Shown: piece after piece, positions 5,754-9,567 of the stretch | Layout of the letters: each line of letters begins with the position of its first letter | Numbering within the stretch: position 1 is the first letter of the stretch | Assembly (NCBI GenBank): GCA_002699725.1 | Contig: PACE01000008.1 | Coordinates: 78,052 to 87,618 of the forward strand | DNA: 9,567 nt | Origin: Acidimicrobiaceae bacterium | GTDB lineage: Bacteria; Actinomycetota; Acidimicrobiia; Acidimicrobiales; MedAcidi-G1 | Direction: 5' to 3' | Translations under genes and position numbers: made by a program | The notes under the pieces: model-generated | Told to the model about the DNA's origin: nothing | The model's database searches: none | What the model saw: the letters and a program-made list of their open reading frames with translations, nothing else

Positions 5754-6518
5754 ATGGCCCTCCACGAGACGATCGCAGACGGCATTGCCACGGTGGTGAT
5801 GGCGAAGCCTCCGGTCAACGCACTCGACATCGCCGACGGCTACGCCATGGCCGACCTGCTCGACGGGTACCGGCGGAACCCAGACGTGCGGGCTGTGGTC
5901 CTGTGTGCCGAGGGCCAGGGGTTCTGCGCCGGGGTCGACATCAAGGAGATGCAGTCCCTCCCGGGCAACGAGGGGATCCTCGAGGCCAACCGCTCGTGCT
6001 TCGAGGCGTTCCGAGCCGTCTACGAATGTGCCGTGCCGGTGGTCGCAGCGGTCCAGGGCCACTGCCTCGGATCAGGCATCGGCCTGGCCGGTAACGCTGA
6101 CGTGGTGATCGCCGCCACCGATGCCGTCTTCGGACTGCCCGAAGTCGACAACGGGGCACTCGGTGCCGCCACCCACCTGATGCGCCTGGTTCCAGCCCAG
6201 CGTGCCCGCTGGATGCTCTACAGCTGCGAGACCGCCACGGCAGCCGAGCTCCTGGCCTACGGCTCGGTCCTCGACATCGTGCCTGCCGCCGAGCTCCTGG
6301 CCCGCGCCACCGAGGTGGCCGCTGTCATTGCCGGCAAGGACGCAGCCACCATCCGTGCAGCGAAGGCCAGCCTCAACGGCATCGATCCCATCGACGTACG
6401 GCGCAGCTACCGCTACGAGCAGGGCTTCACCTACGAGTTGAACCTGCGCGGGATCGGTGACACCGCCCGCGAGGCCTTCCTGCAGGGCGAACGGGGCGGC
6501 GAGGCGCCCTCGGCGTGA
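5754..6518 (+). CDS. echA20: EchA20-like crotonase (steroid C/D-ring CoA ester hydrolase type)
   Basis: A 254-residue crotonase-superfamily protein. Oxyanion-hole segments are FCAGVDIKEMQ (57-67) and GHCLGSGIGLAGNADV (102-117). The usual first catalytic Glu of hydratases (rat Glu144) is Gly110, while the second (rat Glu164) is kept as Glu130 in FGLPEV, exactly 20 residues later. Several blocks closely match M. tuberculosis EchA20 (Rv3550) as I remember it: ANRSCFEAFRAVYECAVPV (78-96), NGALGAATHLMRLVP (133-147), SYRYEQGFTYELNL (218-231). Known role of EchA20: hydrolytic opening of the last steroid ring CoA intermediate (COCHEA-CoA), rather than simple alkene hydration. The start ATG follows a TAAGG that overlaps the previous stop. 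The 3' end overlaps the nucleotidyltransferase start by 4 bases. The main alternative is a generic enoyl-CoA hydratase/isomerase, but the EchA20 match is strong. Confidence 0.85.
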   Translation: MALHETIADGIATVVMAKPPVNALDIADGYAMADLLDGYRRNPDVRAVVLCAEGQGFCAGVDIKEMQSLPGNEGILEANRSCFEAFRAVYECAVPVVAAVQGHCLGSGIGLAGNADVVIAATDAVFGLPEVDNGALGAATHLMRLVPAQRARWMLYSCETATAAELLAYGSVLDIVPAAELLARATEVAAVIAGKDAATIRAAKASLNGIDPIDVRRSYRYEQGFTYELNLRGIGDTAREAFLQGERGGEAPSA

Positions 6519-7351
6519 CCCCCTCCGATGTCACGCTCCTCGTGATGGCGGGCGGGCTGGGCTCCCGGTTCGGAGGTGACAAGCAGCTTGTCGACGTCGG
6601 CCCGAACGGCGAGACGTTCCTCGACTACGCGATCCGGGACGCCCTGGCAGCGGGCATCGGCAGCGTCGTCGTCGTGGCCCGGACCGACCTCGATGCCCTG
6701 CTCCGGGATCACCTCGCACGCCAGCACGGGCCGGACCTCCCGCTCACCATCGTCCACCAGGACATGCACGGGCCGGACCGGCACAAGCCCTGGGGCACGG
6801 GTCATGCGGTTCTGAGCGCCGCCTCCGCATGCCCTGGTCCCGTCGTCGTCCTCAACGCCGATGACCACTACGGACCGACCGGCGTCCGACGCACGGTCGA
6901 GGCGCTCTTGGCGGGCGGTGGTAGCCGGGGGGTCATCCTGGCCTTCAAACTGGGACGCACCCTTTCGAGTTCCGGATCGGTTTCCCGGGGCGTTTGCCGG
7001 ATCGCCGGCGATGTCCTCGTCGAACTGGTCGAGACCCACGGCATCCGACGGGAGCACGGTCGGATCGTCGCCGACGACCCGTCAGGGCAGCTCCCCGACG
7101 ATGCCCCGGTGTCGATGAACCTCTGGGGACTGCCCGAGGCGGCGATCGCCCGTCTGCCTGGACAGTGGGCCGCCTTCCATGCCGTGCACAGCGATGATCC
7201 CTCCGCCGAATTCCTGCTCCCCGAGGCACTCGACCAGCAACGGGCCGAGGGTCTGCTGCCCATCGACGTCGTGGGGACCGAGGAGCCCTGGATCGGCATC
7301 ACGAGCCGCGAAGACCTTGAGACCGCCCGCACTGCCCTGGCCGAAACCTGA
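6515..7351 (+). CDS. NTP-transferase family nucleotidyltransferase (sugar-phosphate pyrophosphorylase-like)
   Basis: A 278-residue nucleotidyltransferase of the GT-A-like NTP_transferase fold, which typically joins a nucleoside triphosphate to a sugar phosphate or related phosphate and releases pyrophosphate. The signature MAGGLGSRFGGDKQ (11-24) holds the phosphate-binding glycines, Arg18 and Lys23. KPWGTGHAV (91-99) contacts the nucleotide or sugar in relatives, and LNADDHYG (113-120) supplies the metal-binding Asp (Asp116). The C-terminal blocks PVSMNLWG (198-205) and AEFLLPE (231-237), plus the late PWIGITSREDL (258-268), match a widespread group annotated only as nucleotidyltransferase. 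GTG is the start: it overlaps the EchA20-like stop (GTGA), and the next gene follows after 9 bp, so it is embedded in the operon. No clear Shine-Dalgarno precedes it, fitting translational coupling. Its substrate is unknown. A capping or conjugation role in steroid metabolism, or an unrelated passenger, are both possible. Confidence 0.85.
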   Translation: MTPSDVTLLVMAGGLGSRFGGDKQLVDVGPNGETFLDYAIRDALAAGIGSVVVVARTDLDALLRDHLARQHGPDLPLTIVHQDMHGPDRHKPWGTGHAVLSAASACPGPVVVLNADDHYGPTGVRRTVEALLAGGGSRGVILAFKLGRTLSSSGSVSRGVCRIAGDVLVELVETHGIRREHGRIVADDPSGQLPDDAPVSMNLWGLPEAAIARLPGQWAAFHAVHSDDPSAEFLLPEALDQQRAEGLLPIDVVGTEEPWIGITSREDLETARTALAET

Positions 7352-7355
7352 GGAG
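7350..7355 (+). promoter_or_regulatory. Shine-Dalgarno of the EchA19-like gene, overlapping the upstream stop codon
   Basis: GAGGAG begins within the TGA stop (7349-7351) of the nucleotidyltransferase gene and lies 5 bases before the ATG at 7361. It supports that start and suggests coupled reinitiation. Confidence 0.6.
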
Positions 7356-7360
7356 CCACC

Positions 7361-8161
7361 ATGCCCGACTGTCTCGTCGAGAAGGACGGCCACGTCCTGA
7401 CGGTCACCCTGAATCGGCCGCAGCGTCGCAACGCCATGACGCTCGCAATGTTTGCCAGGCTGGCCGACGCCTGGGACCTCGTGGAGGAGGACCTCGACAT
7501 CCGGGCAATCATCCTCACCGGCGCCGACGGGAACTTCTCGGCGGGCATGGACCTACGCGCCATGGCCGGAGACGCCGAGGTGACGGACGACTACGACGTG
7601 AAGGGCCGCATGGAGCGTGAGGGCTCCAGCTTCATCTACGACGGACTCCTCAAGACCCGACACCCCAGGGTTCCCGTCATTGCAGCGGTCGAGGGCAATG
7701 CCGTCGCCGGGGGCACGGAGATCCTCCAGGGCACGGACATCAGGATCGCCGGGGAGGGCGCGACCTTCGGGGTCTCGGAGGTCCGCTGGTCGTTGTACCC
7801 GATGGGCGGCTCGGCGGTCCGCCTCGCCCGACAGATTCCATTCACCGAGGCCGCCGACATCCTCCTCACCGGACGCCACGTCGACGCCGCCGAGGCGAAG
7901 CAACTCGGCCTCATCGGCCGGGTCGTGCCGGAGGGTGATGCCCTCGCCGCCGCCAGGGAGGTCGCCGACACCGTTGCCGCCAACGGCCCCCTGGCCGTCG
8001 AGGCGGTGCTCCGGACCCTCCGGGAGACCTCGGGGATGACCGAGGAGGACGCCTTCGCCCATGAACAGTCCTATGGGATGGCCGTGTTCAACTCGAGGGA
8101 CGCCAAGGAGGGCCCGAAGGCCTTCTCGCAGAAGCGCACGCCCGGGTACGAGCGCCGCTGA
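7361..8161 (+). CDS. echA19: EchA19-like enoyl-CoA hydratase (steroid side-chain type)
   Basis: A 266-residue enoyl-CoA hydratase adding water to a 2,3-enoyl-CoA. Oxyanion-hole and catalytic segments are [10 protein letters not shown] (59-68) and [17 protein letters not shown] (112-128). Both catalytic glutamates are present, Glu120 (GGTE) and Glu140 (VSEV), 20 residues apart as in rat crotonase. The run [20 protein letters not shown] (141-160) and the C-terminal [15 protein letters not shown] (247-261) closely match M. tuberculosis EchA19 (Rv3516) as I recall it. That enzyme hydrates the cholesterol side-chain intermediate 3-oxochol-4,22-dien-24-oyl-CoA. It is the last gene of the rightward operon, ending 19 bp from the convergent nucleotidase gene. 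The EchA19 subgroup is well supported; whether the substrate is a C24 sterol acid, a bile-acid side chain or a shorter acyl group is inference. Confidence 0.88.
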   Translation: MPDCLVEKDGHVLTVTLNRPQRRNAMTLAMFARLADAWDLVEEDLDIRAIILTGADGNFSAGMDLRAMAGDAEVTDDYDVKGRMEREGSSFIYDGLLKTRHPRVPVIAAVEGNAVAGGTEILQGTDIRIAGEGATFGVSEVRWSLYPMGGSAVRLARQIPFTEAADILLTGRHVDAAEAKQLGLIGRVVPEGDALAAAREVADTVAANGPLAVEAVLRTLRETSGMTEEDAFAHEQSYGMAVFNSRDAKEGPKAFSQKRTPGYERR

Positions 8162-8180
8162 GCAGGCGGGGAACCGGGGC

Positions 8181-8816
8181 TTAGTCGGGGAGGCGGTCGG
8201 TTCCCGGCTCGAAGCCCGGAAGCTGTGTCTGGAGCGGGTAGCCGTGTTGGGCGGCATCGAGCAGCACGAGGTGCTCGCACTCCGACCAGTCGCTTGCCCT
8301 GGGTCCCCCGAGGTCGCGGTTGTAGGGAGCGTCGAAGACGACCACCCGGTTGCCGGTGGCCCGTAGCGCCTCAACGTTGTGGGGACCGTCATCGATGTAG
8401 AGGTCGGCCTCGACCTCGGGCTTGGCCCCGAGGAAGCAGATGTCGCGGTACGGAATCCGGTGCTGGTCCAGCCACTCGACCGTGTCGGCGATGGCGATGG
8501 CGTGGCTCCAGTTCACGTAGAGCCGGTGCGTGATGATCCGGATCCAGACCCCCGCGTCGGACAGGCGCCAGAGCGCTTCGGCGGCGTCCTCGATGACGGG
8601 CATCGTGCGGAGGATCCGGTGGTCAGCCACGGCGATGAGGTGCAGTCGCTCGAAGTCCTCCGGGGTGAGGTTCCATTCCGTGAAGTCCCAGGACCGCTCG
8701 AGTGGGAGTTGCTCCTCCTCGATGCCCAATTCGTCGGCGACGACGGAGCGAAAAGCGCTCGTGTAGTCGCCACAGACGCCGTCGAGGTCCACGCCGAGGA
8801 CATAGGGACCTTCCAT
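8181..8816 (-). CDS. HAD-fold 5'-nucleotidase, NT5C-like
   Basis: A 211-residue haloacid-dehalogenase-superfamily phosphatase similar to the NT5C type 5'(3')-deoxyribonucleotidases. Motif I is VDLDGVCGDY (9-18), with nucleophile Asp10 and acid/base Asp12. Motif II is IITHR (94-98), with Thr96. Motif III Lys is Lys132 in AKPEV, and motif IV is LYIDDGPHN (139-147), with Asp142/Asp143. All four HAD motifs are therefore present, so it should be an active phosphohydrolase, probably cytosolic since no signal peptide is seen. The ATG at 8816 starts just ahead of the beta strand holding motif I; the same frame runs open through the SDR gene upstream, but that part is out-of-frame shadow. It is 32 bp downstream of the SDR gene and seems to carry its own promoter. 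The nucleotide substrate is not determinable, and a functional link to steroid genes is not evident. Confidence 0.85.
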   Translation of the reverse strand: MEGPYVLGVDLDGVCGDYTSAFRSVVADELGIEEEQLPLERSWDFTEWNLTPEDFERLHLIAVADHRILRTMPVIEDAAEALWRLSDAGVWIRIITHRLYVNWSHAIAIADTVEWLDQHRIPYRDICFLGAKPEVEADLYIDDGPHNVEALRATGNRVVVFDAPYNRDLGGPRASDWSECEHLVLLDAAQHGYPLQTQLPGFEPGTDRLPD

Positions 8817-8852
8817 CCCGAGCACGGTAGTGGGCCGCCCGCGACCGGTCAG
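8817..8852 (-). promoter_or_regulatory. Candidate leaderless promoter of the nucleotidase gene
   Basis: Reading leftwards, CTGACC (8852-8847) resembles the -35 TTGACA. It is followed by a 17-base spacer, then TACCGT (8829-8824) as a TANNNT -10, then 7 bases to the ATG at 8816. No good Shine-Dalgarno precedes the ATG, fitting a leaderless transcript starting at or near the start codon. The -35 overlaps the stop codon of the upstream SDR gene (8851-8849). An alternative GTG start three codons upstream would lie inside the -10 box. Confidence 0.45.
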
Positions 8853-9567
8853 CCGGCGGTCAGGCCGGCGTCGACGGAGAGGATCGCCCCGTGGACCTGT
8901 CGGGCCTCGTCGGAGGCCAGGAAGGCGAAGAAGGCAGCGATGTCCTCGGGCCGGGACATCTCGCGGAGGCCGATGTAGCCCGCCATGAGCGAGAAGTCGA
9001 TCTCCTCGGGGAGTTGGTAGTTGTCGACCAGCGGCGTCTGGACGGCTCCGGGAGCGATGGCGTTCACCCGCAATCCGGTCTTGGCGTACTCCATGGCGAG
9101 GGCACGGGTCATGTTGACGACCGCACCCTTGGTGGCGCAGTAGGGGACTGTGTAGGCCTGACCCATGAGGCCTGCATTCGAGGCGATGTTGATGAGGACG
9201 CCGTCGACCTTGAGGAGGTGGGGAATGGCGGCCTGGGCGCACCAGAAGACGCCCGACAGGTTCACGGCGACCATCTGGTCCCAGTCCTGTTCGGTGACGT
9301 CGGGAACGTGCTGGCTCCTGGCGACGCCGGCGATGTTGCCGAAGACGTCGAGGCGTCCGTTGTCGGCGACCACCTGCTCCACGGCGGCATGGCAGGCCGC
9401 CCTGTCGGCCACGTCACAGACGATCGCGTCCATCGACCCGGCGGCCTCGGTGGTCCCGGCGAGTCCGGCCTCGTCGATGTCGAGGCCGACGACCGTGGCA
9501 CCCTCGGCGGCCAGTCGGATCGCCGTCGCCCGGCCGATGCCCGAGGCGGCACCTGTGAGGGCGGCCA
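8849..9567 (-). CDS. Short-chain dehydrogenase/reductase (SDR); 5' end just outside window
   Basis: Reading from the window end, 238 residues of a classical SDR are visible, lacking only a few N-terminal residues. The frame continues upstream of the internal ATG at 9433 without a stop and encodes the Rossmann motif TGAASGIGRAT, so the internal ATG is not the start. Asp in VVGLDID at the end of the second strand suggests NAD(H). FGNIAGVA replaces the usual NNAG, so the first Asn is Gly while the second is shifted in context. AVNLSGVF, INIASNAGL (catalytic Ser) and PYCATKGA (Tyr-Lys) complete the active site. The C-terminal HGAILSVDAGLTAG is typical. It precedes the NT5C-like gene by 32 bp on the same strand. 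The substrate is unknown; such SDRs are abundant in steroid- and lipid-degrading actinobacteria. Confidence 0.88.
   Translation of the reverse strand, partial: AALTGAASGIGRATAIRLAAEGATVVGLDIDEAGLAGTTEAAGSMDAIVCDVADRAACHAAVEQVVADNGRLDVFGNIAGVARSQHVPDVTEQDWDQMVAVNLSGVFWCAQAAIPHLLKVDGVLINIASNAGLMGQAYTVPYCATKGAVVNMTRALAMEYAKTGLRVNAIAPGAVQTPLVDNYQLPEEIDFSLMAGYIGLREMSRPEDIAAFFAFLASDEARQVHGAILSVDAGLTAG

Noticed and set aside
8174..8219. Possible stem CCGGGGCTT / AAGCCCGG between the convergent genes, as a terminator
   Set aside because: One bulge, a 29-base loop, no T-run, and it lies mostly inside the nucleotidase coding end. At this G+C such pairings are expected by chance.
8817..9242. N-terminal extension of the HAD nucleotidase through the SDR gene
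   Set aside because: The extension is an out-of-frame reading of the SDR gene; motif I of HAD proteins should lie close to the N-terminus, as it does from 8816.

Overview
The window is gene-dense, high-GC DNA (roughly two-thirds G+C by eye). It encodes 11 proteins, two of them cut by the window edges, with almost no spacer. GTG starts, GTGA/TGATG stop-start overlaps and the protein families point to an actinobacterium. Acidimicrobiia-like or mycobacterial-type actinobacteria that degrade steroids would fit, but the exact lineage cannot be fixed from the sequence alone. No RNA gene, CRISPR array, insertion sequence or long repeat was seen.

Layout. (1) Positions 1-3084, minus strand, transcribed leftwards: three tightly packed acyl-CoA dehydrogenase genes. 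Transcribed first is a stand-alone 411-aa enzyme (3084-1849). Next is a 395-aa subunit (1835-648) closely resembling the FadE26/FadE28 (ChsE4/ChsE1) large subunit. Last is a degenerate small subunit of the FadE27/FadE29 type, cut by the window start. (2) Positions 3085-3260: a 176-bp divergent spacer. (3) Positions 3261-8161, plus strand: a six-gene operon encoding an SDR dehydrogenase, a DUF35/OB-fold protein, a thiolase-fold lipid-transfer protein (SCP-2 thiolase/aldolase family), an EchA20-like crotonase, a sugar-phosphate-type nucleotidyltransferase and an EchA19-like enoyl-CoA hydratase. Internal junctions are 73 bp, a 1-bp overlap, 9 bp, a 4-bp overlap and 9 bp. (4) Positions 8181-9567, minus strand, converging on the operon: an SDR oxidoreductase (5' end outside the window) followed by a HAD-fold NT5C-type 5'-nucleotidase.

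How it works together. The two crotonases resemble M. tuberculosis EchA20 (steroid C/D-ring opening) and EchA19 (steroid side-chain hydration), as judged from memory of those proteins. The heteromeric acyl-CoA dehydrogenase pair is of the steroid side-chain type. I infer a steroid (sterol or bile-acid-like) catabolic locus: ACAD pair (dehydrogenation), EchA19-like (hydration), SDR (oxidation), lipid-transfer/DUF35 pair (thiolysis or retro-aldol cleavage), and EchA20-like (late ring cleavage).

The oddities worth following are a DUF35 protein that has lost its zinc-ribbon cysteines, a partner thiolase with remodelled active-site motifs, a nucleotidyltransferase translationally coupled inside the catabolic operon, and two genes with leaderless-type promoter spacing.
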